A stretch of 64,000 bases of DNA from Tyzzerella sp. (GCA_017410145.1 JAFQRJ010000031.1:1-64000); one strand, 5' to 3'; positions 41,717-51,179 are shown, numbered from the stretch's first letter. Program-made: numbers and translations. Notes: a model not told the origin generated them from the letters alone.

Positions 41717-42406
41717 ATGGCATTTTCTAAAGAAATTCAAGAAGAAATTTATAATTACTGTAACAATCATTTGGCTGATGAAGAATGGTATGAGACAGAA
41801 TTCTTCTTTATTAAAGATGAAGATTTAAGAAAACGACTTGTTGAAGAATTCAAAGCCATAAGATTTGCGTACAAATTGTATGAAGGAATTGAAGCTAAAG
41901 GAGAAAATTTAATATTTGAAGTAAGAAATCAAATTTTGGCATATGCGACTATTTATGAAGCGGTAATTGAAGAAGTACTAAAGACCTATTATTCTGATAC
42001 GAAGGAGTACCATGACTTGATGTATTCATGTGTTCCAATTCCAATTTCAATTCCAACGAAACAAAGAGAAGAATTAGGAGAATTACTGGAACATGATGGA
42101 AAAGATATTTATACGTTTTACTATGGCGAAAAGAAGAAAGACGAACCCAAAGTGCGATTTGATGATAAATGTTTGACGGCAGAAAAGTTAGGTGTCATTC
42201 ATAAGTTTTTGAATAAAAAGTCTGAGGAGATAGATCTTCCGCGTGAAATAATAGAGATTTATAATTATCGGAATGGAATTCACTTAATTGCAGAACGAAG
42301 GAAGAAAATAACTTACGAATTAGATTTGAGTAAAAAAGCATACCGTCGAATGAGACCTTTTATAGATCAAATAAAAGACAGACTACAAGCAGACGGGAAA
42401 ATATAA
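41717..42406 (+). CDS. Hypothetical protein with HEPN-like features
   Basis: A 229-aa all-helical protein with no family I can name. FEVRNQILAYATIYEAVIEEVLKTYY (about 76-101) resembles the core helix of HEPN-type proteins, and EIYNYRNGIHLIAERRKK (about 181-198) has an R-N-x2-H cluster similar to the RNase motif of HEPN domains, although the classic spacing is Rx4-6H. A charged loop with FYYGEKKKDEPKVRFDDKC lies between. AGGAGAG precedes the ATG. It sits between the AbiJ-like gene and hsdS in one operon, so it is likely part of the same defence module. Confidence 0.5.
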   Translation: MAFSKEIQEEIYNYCNNHLADEEWYETEFFFIKDEDLRKRLVEEFKAIRFAYKLYEGIEAKGENLIFEVRNQILAYATIYEAVIEEVLKTYYSDTKEYHDLMYSCVPIPISIPTKQREELGELLEHDGKDIYTFYYGEKKKDEPKVRFDDKCLTAEKLGVIHKFLNKKSEEIDLPREIIEIYNYRNGIHLIAERRKKITYELDLSKKAYRRMRPFIDQIKDRLQADGKI

Positions 42407-42430
42407 ATTTAGATTTGTGGAGATGATGAG

Positions 42431-43606
42431 ATGACAAAATTAAGTTCCATATGTACATTATTTACAGATGGAGATTGGATTGAAAGCAAAGATCAATCAG
42501 ATTCGGGTATTCGTTTAATACAAACAGGTAATATAGGAGAGGGCTGTTTTTTAGAAAAAGCAGGTAAAGAAAAATATGTATCTGAAGAAACTTTCGATAG
42601 ATTGAAATGTGAGGAAGTTTTTCCAGGTGATATTTTAATTTCTAGACTTCCTGAACCAGTAGGAAGAGCTTGCATTGTTCCAGAGAAAACTGAAAGAATG
42701 ATAACAGCGGTTGATTGTAGCATTTGCAGAGTTAATGAAAAGCTAATTGATAAAGAATACCTATGTTATTTTCTGCAGTCTAGAAGTTATTATCAGCAGC
42801 TTAATAACAATGTAGCAGGGACTACTCGAAAAAGGATAAGCAGAAAAAATCTTGGTGATGTAGAAATTGATATTCCTTCTTTTGAAATCCAAAAACATGT
42901 GGTTGAAGCGTTGAACAAGATTACTACAATTATTCAAGGGCGTAAACAGGAATTGCAAGAATTTGATAATCTCATCAAATCCCGATTTGTGGAGATGTTT
43001 GGCGACTTGGTTTTGGGTGATAAGTTTTCAGATGTAAAACAAAAAATCGGTGATATTGCATATGTAACAAAATTAGCAGGATTTGAATTCACAAAGTTTA
43101 TTCAATACAAAGAGCGAGGCGATATTATAATGCTTCGTGGTTTAAATTGTAAAAAGGGGCATTTGGTATTGGATGATATTAAATGGATAGACAGAGAAAC
43201 ATCTGACTTGCTACCACGATCAAAATTATATTATGGAGATATTTTGATGACATATGCAGGAACAATTGGCGATGTGGCAATGGTGGATGAAGATGATAAG
43301 TATCATCTTGCACCTAATGTTGCAAAGATAACCCTGCAAGATAAAAAGATGTGCAATCCAGTATTTTTGATACATTTGTTTATGTATTCGCATGATTATA
43401 TAATGACCTTTGCATCGCAGGTGGCTCAAGCATCAATCAATATGGAAAAGATAAGAAGTTTTGAATACTATTTTCCGCCAGTTGTTCTTCAAAACGAGTT
43501 TGAACAATTTGTAACACAAGTCGACAAATTGAAATTTGAAGTACAGAAGTCATTAGATGAAACACAAACATTAATGGATTCGCTTATGCAACAATACTTT
43601 GGATAA
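42431..43606 (+). CDS. hsdS: Type I restriction-modification specificity subunit
   Basis: A 391-aa DNA-recognition subunit with two target-recognition domains (about 1-150 and 195-345), each followed by a conserved helix pair: IQKHVVEALNKITTIIQGRKQELQEFDNLIKSRFVEMFGD (about 152-191) and LQNEFEQFVTQVDKLKFEV...MDSLMQQYFG at the end. The two TRDs differ, which means an asymmetric bipartite target. There is only one hsdS and no adjacent recombinase, so no sign of phase-variable shuffling. The specificity cannot be read from the sequence. Confidence 0.95.
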   Translation: MTKLSSICTLFTDGDWIESKDQSDSGIRLIQTGNIGEGCFLEKAGKEKYVSEETFDRLKCEEVFPGDILISRLPEPVGRACIVPEKTERMITAVDCSICRVNEKLIDKEYLCYFLQSRSYYQQLNNNVAGTTRKRISRKNLGDVEIDIPSFEIQKHVVEALNKITTIIQGRKQELQEFDNLIKSRFVEMFGDLVLGDKFSDVKQKIGDIAYVTKLAGFEFTKFIQYKERGDIIMLRGLNCKKGHLVLDDIKWIDRETSDLLPRSKLYYGDILMTYAGTIGDVAMVDEDDKYHLAPNVAKITLQDKKMCNPVFLIHLFMYSHDYIMTFASQVAQASINMEKIRSFEYYFPPVVLQNEFEQFVTQVDKLKFEVQKSLDETQTLMDSLMQQYFG

Positions 43607-43632
43607 GATTTTCATTTAAAATGGGGGATTAT

Positions 43633-44652
43633 ATGAAAAATGAAATTACAAAACAAATGGAGATCGTGTTATATCGTACAGAAGACGATTCTGTAACGGT
43701 TAGTGCATTGATAAAAGATGAATCTATCTGGATTACACAAAAAGCTATGGCAGAGTTATTCGGCGTAGATAAATCAGGAATCAGTAGACATTTAACACAC
43801 ATCTTTGAGTCGGGAGAATTAGAAGAATCCTTGGTTGTTGCAAAAATTGCAACACCCAATCCACATGGTAAAACAGAGGGGACGACACAGTATATACCGA
43901 CAAATTATTACAATCTTGATGCCATTATTTCTGTTGGCTATCGAGTAAACTCAATACAAGCAACACAATTTCGTATTTGGGCAACAAACATTTTGAAAGA
44001 ATATATGATTAAAGGGTTTGTTATGGATGATGAACGTTTAAAACTCGCCAAAACAACTTTTGGAAAAGATTATTTTCGTGAGTTGCTAGAAAGAGTTCGC
44101 TCTATCCGTGCAAGTGAGCGTAGAATATGGCAACAAATCACTGACATATTTGCAGAATGTAGCATTGATTATAGCAAGGATTCAGAAATTACTCACCGAT
44201 TTTACGCAACAGTGCAAAATAAATTTCATTTTGCAATTACAGGCAAAACAGCCGCTGAAATTGTGTACGACTTGGCAGACCATACAAAAGAACATATGGG
44301 TTTAACTACATGGAAAAATGCCCCAGATGGTCGTATTTTAAAATCAGATACAACAATTGCAAAGAACTATCTAAGTGAAAAGGAAATTAAACAGCTAGAA
44401 AGAACAGTGACGGGATACTTTGATTACATTGAAGATTTGATTGAACGAGAAAATGCATTTACAATGCAGGAATTTTCAGAAAGTATAAACGCCTTTTTAG
44501 AGTTTAGGAAATATGAAATTTTAAAAGACAATGGGCGTGTTTCGCATAAGCGGGCACAAGAGAGGGCATATGCGGAATATGAAGTCTATAACAAAACCCA
44601 GCCTATTGAGTCGGATTTTGATAGGGTAGTAAAAAGAATAACTCAATCATAA
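43633..44652 (+). CDS. RhuM family protein
   Basis: A 339-aa RhuM-type protein, a family repeatedly found next to type I restriction genes and on pathogenicity islands. The N-terminal region IWITQKAMAELFGVDKSGISRHLTHIFESGEL (about 30-61) is a Bro-N/HTH-like DNA-binding segment; TNYYNLDAIISVGYRVNSIQATQFRIWAT (about 94-122) is the family hallmark. The C-terminal half (DKFHFAITGKTAAEIVYDLADHTKEHMGLTTWK) is the RhuM domain. The ATG at 43633 lies behind GGGGGA and is preferred to one four codons upstream. Molecular function is unknown. Confidence 0.9.
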   Translation: MKNEITKQMEIVLYRTEDDSVTVSALIKDESIWITQKAMAELFGVDKSGISRHLTHIFESGELEESLVVAKIATPNPHGKTEGTTQYIPTNYYNLDAIISVGYRVNSIQATQFRIWATNILKEYMIKGFVMDDERLKLAKTTFGKDYFRELLERVRSIRASERRIWQQITDIFAECSIDYSKDSEITHRFYATVQNKFHFAITGKTAAEIVYDLADHTKEHMGLTTWKNAPDGRILKSDTTIAKNYLSEKEIKQLERTVTGYFDYIEDLIERENAFTMQEFSESINAFLEFRKYEILKDNGRVSHKRAQERAYAEYEVYNKTQPIESDFDRVVKRITQS

Positions 44653-44695
44653 GAAGAAGTTCATTCATAAAGTACAACGAACGAAAGGATAAGAA

Positions 44696-45775
44696 ATGAA
44701 TATAACGTTTTTAATTGGAAATGGATTTGATGTTGGAATAGGAATGAAATCAAGATTTAAGGATTTTTTTCCTATATATCAAGAAAATTCCTGTAAGAAG
44801 GAAGAAAGAATTAGAAAGTTTTCTGATGTGATTGGTAGTGATTATGACACATGGGCGGATTTTGAATGCGCACTTGGTCAATATACTTTGAAGTTTAATA
44901 ATGAGACAAAACAAGACTTTATTGCTCAAGTTAAGGACTTCGAAAATGACTTTATTGAGTATTTAAAACATAACGAAATGACACTGGTGTTTGATGACGA
45001 AGTTGGAGATTTGATGGTAAATGCATTAGTACAATTTTATGATTCGAAAAATTTAGCACCAGAATCCAGTGCGGCGATAAGAAAAGTTTATTCTACTCAT
45101 GGTGCGGAAAACCACACATATAATTTTATAAACTTTAACTATACGTTTACATTAGAGAAATGCTTGAAGACAATCTCGGATGATGTTGTTCGTACAAGAA
45201 GAAGTGGGAATGTGGAAAAAGTAGACAAAATAGGGCAAGTTGTTCATGTACACGGGAATTGCGAATTATATCCAATAATAGGAGTGAATGATAAGAGTCA
45301 AATTGCGAACAAGGAACTCGCAGAAGATGGAATGTTTTGTCGTTATATTGTCAAGCCGCTTTTAAATCAGTTTTTAAGACAAGGAAATGATGCAAACACG
45401 ACAAATATCATTAACCAAAGTACAATTATATGTGTATATGGTATGGCGTTGGGCGAGACAGATAAAAAATGGTGGAACTTATTAATAAAATGGTTGAATG
45501 GCAATAGCGAGAGACAACTAGTGGTGTATGAGTATGATAATAAATATACTACATCTACACAATTTGGATGGCTAGAGAAAGAGGATTTGATTATCAATAA
45601 GTTGGCACAATATAGTGGTGTTGGAAATGATATAGAAAAATTACGATCAAGAATACATATTGCTATTCACAAGAACATTTTTTCTATGAGACTCTCGATG
45701 AGAAGTGATGAGGAAATGGATCAACTTTACAACGAAATAATAATGGACCAAATGATGAATGATGTATTGGGATAA
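44696..45775 (+). CDS. AbiH family abortive infection protein
   Basis: A 359-aa AbiH-type protein. The N-terminus NITFLIGNGFDVGIGMKSRFKDFFPIY is the family hallmark, a nucleotide-binding-like GNGFD loop. FINFNYTFTLEKCL near 150 and VVHVHGNCELYPIIGVND near 185-202 are the second and third conserved blocks, with STIICVYGMALGETDKKWW near 243-261. AbiH from lactococci aborts phage infection by an unknown mechanism. It lies between RhuM and hsdR and is in the operon's direction, with its own ribosome site (AAAGGA). Confidence 0.9.
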   Translation: MNITFLIGNGFDVGIGMKSRFKDFFPIYQENSCKKEERIRKFSDVIGSDYDTWADFECALGQYTLKFNNETKQDFIAQVKDFENDFIEYLKHNEMTLVFDDEVGDLMVNALVQFYDSKNLAPESSAAIRKVYSTHGAENHTYNFINFNYTFTLEKCLKTISDDVVRTRRSGNVEKVDKIGQVVHVHGNCELYPIIGVNDKSQIANKELAEDGMFCRYIVKPLLNQFLRQGNDANTTNIINQSTIICVYGMALGETDKKWWNLLIKWLNGNSERQLVVYEYDNKYTTSTQFGWLEKEDLIINKLAQYSGVGNDIEKLRSRIHIAIHKNIFSMRLSMRSDEEMDQLYNEIIMDQMMNDVLG

Positions 45776-45808
45776 TGTCGAGTAAATTATAATTAGGAGC
45801 GTTGTATC

Positions 45809-48800
45809 ATGACAAACTTTGATTATTTAAAGAACGAACCGAAATTTAATAGTTTTTCAGATGTGGCAATTGTAGCGGAGAAAATTCTAAGTATTGATAT
45901 TGAGTCATGTGTCATTAACTGTCGTCGTGCAATGGAATTTGCGATTAAGTGGATGTATTCTGTGGACAAGTCATTAGAAATGCCATATCAAGATACGTTA
46001 ATCAGTTTGATGAGTACAGAAGATTTTCACAATTTGGTAGATGACAATCTGTGGAAACGAATAGACTTGATTCGCAAGATTGGAAACAGAGCAGCACATA
46101 ATGGCAAAAAGATAACTATGGATGAAGCATCTTTATGTTTACAGAATCTTTTTGTCTTTTTGGATTATGTTGCTTATTGTTATGCTGATACATACGAGGA
46201 ACGTAAATTTGATGAGAGTTTATTGAAAGAACAGAAAGAGTTTACTGTCTATCACAAGATATCTGATGAAGATGTCGATTTAAAAGCACTTGTGGCTGAA
46301 AACAAAGCTTTAAAAGAAGAATTAACTGCAAGGCGTGAAGAACAGCAACAAACATATGTGTCGAAACCATTGGATTTGTCCGAGTATAAAACAAGGAAGA
46401 TTTATATTGATGCAATGCTTGCAGATGCAGGTTGGATTGAGGGAAAAGACTGGATTAATGAAGTGGAAATTACAGGAATGCCAAATAAGTCTGAAGTGGG
46501 CTATGCAGACTATGTATTGTATGATGATATGCATAAACCGTTGGCGGTTGTTGAAGCGAAGCGAACTTGTGTGGATGTTTCTAAGGGGAGACAACAGGCA
46601 AAATTGTATGCGGACTTATTAGAAAAGAAACATCATCGTAGACCGGTAGTATTTTTAACCAATGGTTTCGAAACTAGAATTGTTGATAATCAGTATCCAG
46701 AAAGAAAATGTGCGGTTATCTATTCAAAGCGAGATTTGGAACAGTTGTTTAATCTCCAAACAATGCGTACAAGTCTCAAACATCCTTCTGTAGATAGAAA
46801 TATTGCAGGACGTTATTATCAAGAAAGCGCAGTGAAAGCAGTATGCGATAGTTTTGATAAGAAAAACAGACGTAAGGTACTCATTGTTATGGCAACGGGA
46901 GCAGGCAAAACGAGAACTGTTATAGCGTTATGTAAGGTGCTTTTGGATGCAGGATGGGTGAAAAATATTTTGTTTCTTGCAGATAGAAATTCCCTTGTTA
47001 CACAGGCAAAAAGAAGTTTTGTAAATCTTTTGCCGGATTTGTCATGTTCTAACTTGGTAGAGGAAAAAGATAATTACAATGCACATTGTATTTTTTCCAC
47101 CTATCAAACAATGATGCATTGTATTGATTCTGTCAAAGACGAAAATCGGAAAAAACTATTTACATGTGGTCATTTTGATTTAGTAATTTGCGATGAGGCG
47201 CATCGTTCCATTTACAATAAGTATAGGGATATTTTCAATTACTTTGATGCAATGTTAGTGGGGTTAACTGCAACTCCCAAAGATGAGATTGATAAGAATA
47301 CATATAGTATTTTTGAACTGGAAAATGGTGTGCCGACATATGGATATGAGCTGGCACAAGCAGTAGAAGATGGATATCTTGTGGATTATATGTCAGTGGA
47401 GACTAGATTGAAATTTATAGAGCAAGGAATTGTGTACGATGAATTATCCGAAGAAGATAAAGAGGAGTATGAGGATACATTTGGTACAGAAGATGGAGAG
47501 CTTCCGGAACGAATTAATTCTTCTGCGTTAAACACATGGATATTTAATGAGGATACTATAAAGCAAGTTCTCCATACGTTAATGACAGATGGGTTGAAGA
47601 TTCATTATGGGGAGATGCTTGGTAAAACAGTCATCTTTGCAAAGAACCATAAACACGCAGAAAAGATTTTGGAAGTCTTTAATAAGGAGTATCCGCATTT
47701 GAACAAAAGCGGTCAACCGTTTGCAAAAGTCATTGACAATTATATGACCTACGCCCAGAGTGCAATTGATGAATTTTCTGATGCAAAGAAATTGCCACAG
47801 ATTGCCATATCAGTTGATATGCTAGATACAGGTATTGATGTGCCGGAAGTTTTGAACTTAGTGTTCTTTAAAAAAGTGATGAGTAAGGCGAAGTTCTGGC
47901 AAATGATTGGTCGTGGTACTCGTCTTTGCCCTGGATTATTGGACGGGGATAATAAGGATAAATTTTATATATTTGACTTCTGCGGTAATTTTGAATTTTT
48001 TAGAATGAACCAAGGGAAACCTACTGCTAACATGGTGGCATTGCAAGGGGCTATTTTCAATTTGGAATTTCAAATGGCATACAAGCTACAAGATTTACAA
48101 TATCAAGTGGAACGATTAATAGCTTATAGAACCAAATTAGTCGAGGAGATGACAGGGAAAGTAAAGGAACTGAATAGGGATAATTTTGCCGTTCGTCAGC
48201 ATTTGAAATATGTAGATACATACTCAGTAGTAGAGAACTATCAAGCATTAACTTATGAAGACACGTTGACTGTACGAGAGGAATTGGCACCACTAATCTT
48301 GCCTAATGGAGATGAGGCTAGTGCAGTACGGTTTGATGCCCTTATGTATGGAATAGAATTGGCATATCTTGCTGGAAAGAAATATGGAAAAGCTAGAGGT
48401 GATTTGTATAAAAGGGTGAGTGGTATTGCAAGTGTTGCAAATATACCGGAAATACAGGTGCAAGCAGAGTTGATTAATAAGATTTTGCATACGGATTATC
48501 TGGATAAAGCAGGTATAGATGAATTTGAACATGTTCGAGAGAACTTAAGAAACTTGATGAAATATATACCTGCCATTACGCATAGATATGATACGAATTT
48601 TAATGATGAGATCCTATCTGTGGATTGGCGTGAATCAGAATTGGAAAACGATGAATTGAAAAATTACAAGGCTAAAGCAGAATACTATGTGCGACAGCAT
48701 CAGGACAATTTTGTTATTGCCAAGTTAAAAACCAATAAACCATTAACAGTAAGTGACATTTCGGTATTGGAAGACATTTTATGGAACCAAGTGGGAAGTA

Positions 48801-49117
48801 AGTCGGATTATGAGGCAGAATATGGCGACAAGCCACTTGGTGAATTTGTGCGAGAAATTGTGGGACTTGATATGAATGCCGCAAAGGAGGCTTTTGCAGA
48901 TTTCTTGAATAATACTAATATGGACAGTAGACAGATATATTTTGTCAATCAGATAATAGAGTATATTGTTCATAATGGTATGCTAAAAGATATGTCTGTA
49001 CTTTTAGAATCTCCGTTTACAGATAAGGGAAGTGTTGCAGAAGTCTTTGCTGATATGACAGTTTGGAGGGGGATTCGAAAAGTTATTGAGAATATAAATA
49101 GTAATGCAGTAGCATAG
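45809..49117 (+). CDS. hsdR: Type I restriction endonuclease subunit R
   Basis: The 1102-aa motor and nuclease subunit. Residues 1-150 form a DUF4145-like helical domain (SIDIESCVINCRRAMEFAIKWMY and KIGNRAAHNG), which itself has HEPN-like character. The nuclease has ADYVLYDDMHKPLAVVEAKR near 231-250 (catalytic Asp, Glu-x-Lys). The helicase has Walker A MATGAGKTRT near 359-368, DEAHRSIYNKYRDIF near 459-473, GLTATPKDEID near 487 and QMIGRGTRLCPG near 695. A long C-terminal helical part binds the HsdM/S core. Full-length and intact, so the system looks functional. Confidence 0.96.
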   Translation: MTNFDYLKNEPKFNSFSDVAIVAEKILSIDIESCVINCRRAMEFAIKWMYSVDKSLEMPYQDTLISLMSTEDFHNLVDDNLWKRIDLIRKIGNRAAHNGKKITMDEASLCLQNLFVFLDYVAYCYADTYEERKFDESLLKEQKEFTVYHKISDEDVDLKALVAENKALKEELTARREEQQQTYVSKPLDLSEYKTRKIYIDAMLADAGWIEGKDWINEVEITGMPNKSEVGYADYVLYDDMHKPLAVVEAKRTCVDVSKGRQQAKLYADLLEKKHHRRPVVFLTNGFETRIVDNQYPERKCAVIYSKRDLEQLFNLQTMRTSLKHPSVDRNIAGRYYQESAVKAVCDSFDKKNRRKVLIVMATGAGKTRTVIALCKVLLDAGWVKNILFLADRNSLVTQAKRSFVNLLPDLSCSNLVEEKDNYNAHCIFSTYQTMMHCIDSVKDENRKKLFTCGHFDLVICDEAHRSIYNKYRDIFNYFDAMLVGLTATPKDEIDKNTYSIFELENGVPTYGYELAQAVEDGYLVDYMSVETRLKFIEQGIVYDELSEEDKEEYEDTFGTEDGELPERINSSALNTWIFNEDTIKQVLHTLMTDGLKIHYGEMLGKTVIFAKNHKHAEKILEVFNKEYPHLNKSGQPFAKVIDNYMTYAQSAIDEFSDAKKLPQIAISVDMLDTGIDVPEVLNLVFFKKVMSKAKFWQMIGRGTRLCPGLLDGDNKDKFYIFDFCGNFEFFRMNQGKPTANMVALQGAIFNLEFQMAYKLQDLQYQVERLIAYRTKLVEEMTGKVKELNRDNFAVRQHLKYVDTYSVVENYQALTYEDTLTVREELAPLILPNGDEASAVRFDALMYGIELAYLAGKKYGKARGDLYKRVSGIASVANIPEIQVQAELINKILHTDYLDKAGIDEFEHVRENLRNLMKYIPAITHRYDTNFNDEILSVDWRESELENDELKNYKAKAEYYVRQHQDNFVIAKLKTNKPLTVSDISVLEDILWNQVGSKSDYEAEYGDKPLGEFVREIVGLDMNAAKEAFADFLNNTNMDSRQIYFVNQIIEYIVHNGMLKDMSVLLESPFTDKGSVAEVFADMTVWRGIRKVIENINSNAVA

Positions 49118-49122
49118 TAACC

Positions 49123-49154
49123 AAAGGCGTGAGACAAAAACCTCACGCCTTTTC
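49123..49154. terminator. Terminator of the hsd operon
   Basis: AAAGGCGTGAG and CTCACGCCTTTT form an 11-bp perfect stem with a T-run, six bases after hsdR. Convergent with the next minus-strand gene. Confidence 0.9.
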
Positions 49155-49182
49155 CATTTTTATATTTCTCAATATTTACATA

Positions 49183-49644
49183 TCAAAATATATTGTGAAC
49201 CCAAAGATAGACTAGTGAAATTACTACAAGAATTACACTTACAACAAGAAAAACATTTGACCAGAAGGAAGATTCATTTTTATTTCTCACATCCGAGCAT
49301 TTATAGGAAATGTTTTTTCTGGAATATTTACGTAAGAGTGCAAGAGGGTCTGTTTGTTTCAGAATTCGATTACGGAAATCTTTCACCCAATTCACATCCA
49401 CACTTGTGCAAAGTTTTTCATTAAAAGAACCTTCTGTGTGTGCTAAATGATTTCTAATATGCCGAAGACGTATTAAGTTGTTTAAATCAGACCTCCAATT
49501 CGAAACTTGGCGGGCATCATTCCAATCCATATTTTTCATAGCATTGATATAGCTTGTGACACCAGGTTGCCCGTCATAAAGTTCGCTACACAATTTATCA
49601 AGATGTTTATATTCTTCTAGAAAAATAAAATTCAAATTGTTCAT
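49183..49644 (-). CDS. Hypothetical protein with RHIRNHLAH motif and C-terminal membrane anchor
   Basis: A 153-aa protein: helical N-terminal domain (about 1-90) with NLIRLRHIRNHLAHTEGSF near 59-77, whose RNxxxH core is typical of HEPN and DUF4145-like domains, then a basic stretch and one transmembrane helix (about 128-149). The ATG at 49644 follows GGAGAG; a TTG four codons upstream is less likely. It faces hsdR and shares its terminator. A membrane-tethered HEPN-like protein next to a restriction locus suggests a defence role, but the family is not one I can name with certainty. Confidence 0.6.
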   Translation of the reverse strand: MNNLNFIFLEEYKHLDKLCSELYDGQPGVTSYINAMKNMDWNDARQVSNWRSDLNNLIRLRHIRNHLAHTEGSFNEKLCTSVDVNWVKDFRNRILKQTDPLALLRKYSRKNISYKCSDVRNKNESSFWSNVFLVVSVILVVISLVYLWVHNIF

Positions 49645-49740
49645 TTCTCTCTCCAAACAAATTCTTTTATATTTTAAATCATAGTTAGTGTATCATAAGA
49701 TTTAGAAGCTTACAAATGAAAAAGTTTTATATAAAAACTA

Positions 49741-49768
49741 TTGACAAAAACGTCAGCATGTGTAAATA
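49741..49768 (+). promoter_or_regulatory. Predicted promoter for the 169-aa hypothetical gene
   Basis: Consensus TTGACA at 49741-49746, 16-bp spacer, TAAATA at 49763-49768, preceding an AAGGAGG ribosome site. Confidence 0.65.
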
Positions 49769-49822
49769 TATAAGCAGAGAATATTTAGCACGTGCGCAAG
49801 TACGGTTAAGGAGGAAATAAAA

Positions 49823-50332
49823 ATGGATACTATTCAAGAACTACAGAATTTTAGAACACAACTTATTCAAGAAATTAATGTTACATTTGACCATATGATT
49901 CAAATTCTTAGAACGGAAAATGTTCCTACAGGACAAGTGGCGGAAGTAAGAGAATATGAAAGCTTATACCCACTTACAGCAGCGACAGGAATTTTTAAAG
50001 GTAAGAAGCCAACTGGAGTGAGATTTCCAGATGGCACGCGTGAAGATGTACGGACATGGAAAAATGTTGTAAAGGTGATTTTAACTAGATGTAATAAAGT
50101 TATGTTAAATCACAAACGATTAGAGGATTTGTGTGGAAAAGTGTCTGGCAGAGCAAGAGTCTTCTTGGCTGAAAAGCCAGATGGAATGCGGAGTTCTTTA
50201 CAAATTGATGATAAAATATTTGTGGAGACACACTATGATACGGAAACACTTTTGAGAATATTAACAACACGTATTTTGGAACCAATAAATTATGATTATA
50301 GTGGAATTACTATTACCATAAGAAATGATTAA
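49823..50332 (+). CDS. Hypothetical protein, 169 aa, family not recognised
   Basis: A soluble alpha/beta protein with an excellent ribosome site (AAGGAGGAAATAA). A conserved-looking centre reads YPLTAATGIFKGKKPTGVRFPDGTREDVRTWKNVVKVILTRCN (about 50-92). The latter part (ARVFLAEKPDGMRSSLQIDDKIFVETHYDTETLLRIL) looks like a small DNA- or ligand-reading domain. Similar centres occur in clostridial proteins of unknown function near mobile or defence regions. It has its own consensus promoter and marks the right edge of the island. Confidence 0.65.
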   Translation: MDTIQELQNFRTQLIQEINVTFDHMIQILRTENVPTGQVAEVREYESLYPLTAATGIFKGKKPTGVRFPDGTREDVRTWKNVVKVILTRCNKVMLNHKRLEDLCGKVSGRARVFLAEKPDGMRSSLQIDDKIFVETHYDTETLLRILTTRILEPINYDYSGITITIRND

Positions 50333-50367
50333 GTATGAATACAACGAGTAGGCAAGCGATAATAATA

Positions 50368-50396
50368 GAAGCACACTCAGTGGTGTGCTTCTCGTC
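50368..50396. terminator. Hairpin between convergent genes
   Basis: GAAGCACAC and GTGTGCTTC form a perfect 9-bp stem with a 6-base loop. T-run is weak on both sides, so efficiency is uncertain. Confidence 0.5.
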
Positions 50397-50405
50397 ATTC
50401 ATATT

Positions 50406-51164
50406 CTATTTCCCCTGCTGTTTGCACCAGATTCCCATTACCCATTTTACCGGTAACAGCTTCACCAGCAGCACCTGCATTCTAACAGGGAAGCCCATAA
50501 TGGAAACAGATTTTCTCTTGCGTAAATCCCTCATGGCCTTATTCACTACCTGTTGGGAGGTGTAGAAACGGTCGTAATATTTGATGGTGTCATCTTGAAC
50601 CGCACGGTTAAAGAATTCTGTTTTAATCCAGTGCGGTGCAATAGCCATTACGTGAATCTTACGTTTTTTCAGCTCCATTTCCAAAGCCCTTGAGAAATTC
50701 ATCACATAAGCTTTGGATGAGCCGTACACATTAATATATGGCACCGGCTGCCAAGAAGAGTTGGAGGCCAGATTCAGTAGGTGGCTGCCAACCGGCATAT
50801 ATGGAAGACTGATGTGGGTAATAGCAGTTAAACCTTTTATGTTTAAATCAATGAGATTCAATTGCTTATCCAGATCCATCTGTGAAAAATCACCGAAAAG
50901 ACCGAAACCAGCAGCATTTATCAGAACTTGAATGGATGGTTTTAATTCTTCTAACAAATTGCGATAAACTTCATAACTTTCCAAAACAGCCAAATCCAAT
51001 GCGATTGGGCGAATCTTGGCACGACAATCCTTTTGTAATTCTAATAGACGTTCTTCTCGTCTGGCAATCACCCAGATTTCATCTAAAGTAAATTCCTTAT
51101 CAATGGCATAGACGAAATCTCGTCCCATGCCACTGGAAGCACCGGTAATTACAGCAATATTCAT
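50406..51164 (-). CDS. Short-chain dehydrogenase/reductase
   Basis: A 252-aa NAD(P)-dependent oxidoreductase with a Rossmann nucleotide loop TGASSGMGRDF (about 7-17), NAAGFG near 83-88 and catalytic Tyr-x3-Lys in YGSSKAYVMNFS near 149-160; a Ser is in LNLASNSSW near 135. RxRRE basic residues after beta-strand 2 favour NADP. The C-terminus is basic and hydrophobic, perhaps membrane-associated, as in DltE-like SDRs. It starts 15 bp after the putP stop and likely shares that transcript. Substrate unknown. Confidence 0.88.
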   Translation of the reverse strand: MNIAVITGASSGMGRDFVYAIDKEFTLDEIWVIARREERLLELQKDCRAKIRPIALDLAVLESYEVYRNLLEELKPSIQVLINAAGFGLFGDFSQMDLDKQLNLIDLNIKGLTAITHISLPYMPVGSHLLNLASNSSWQPVPYINVYGSSKAYVMNFSRALEMELKKRKIHVMAIAPHWIKTEFFNRAVQDDTIKYYDRFYTSQQVVNKAMRDLRKRKSVSIMGFPVRMQVLLVKLLPVKWVMGIWCKQQGK

Positions 51165-51179
51165 AGTATTCCTCCGATT

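Noticed and set aside
42431..43606. Phase-variable hsdS arrangement
   Set aside because: Only one hsdS copy, no inverted TRD duplicates and no site-specific recombinase in the locus.
38180..50332. Prophage or integrative element with att sites
   Set aside because: No integrase, structural or conjugation genes and no flanking direct repeats that I can see; the region looks like a chromosomal defence island.
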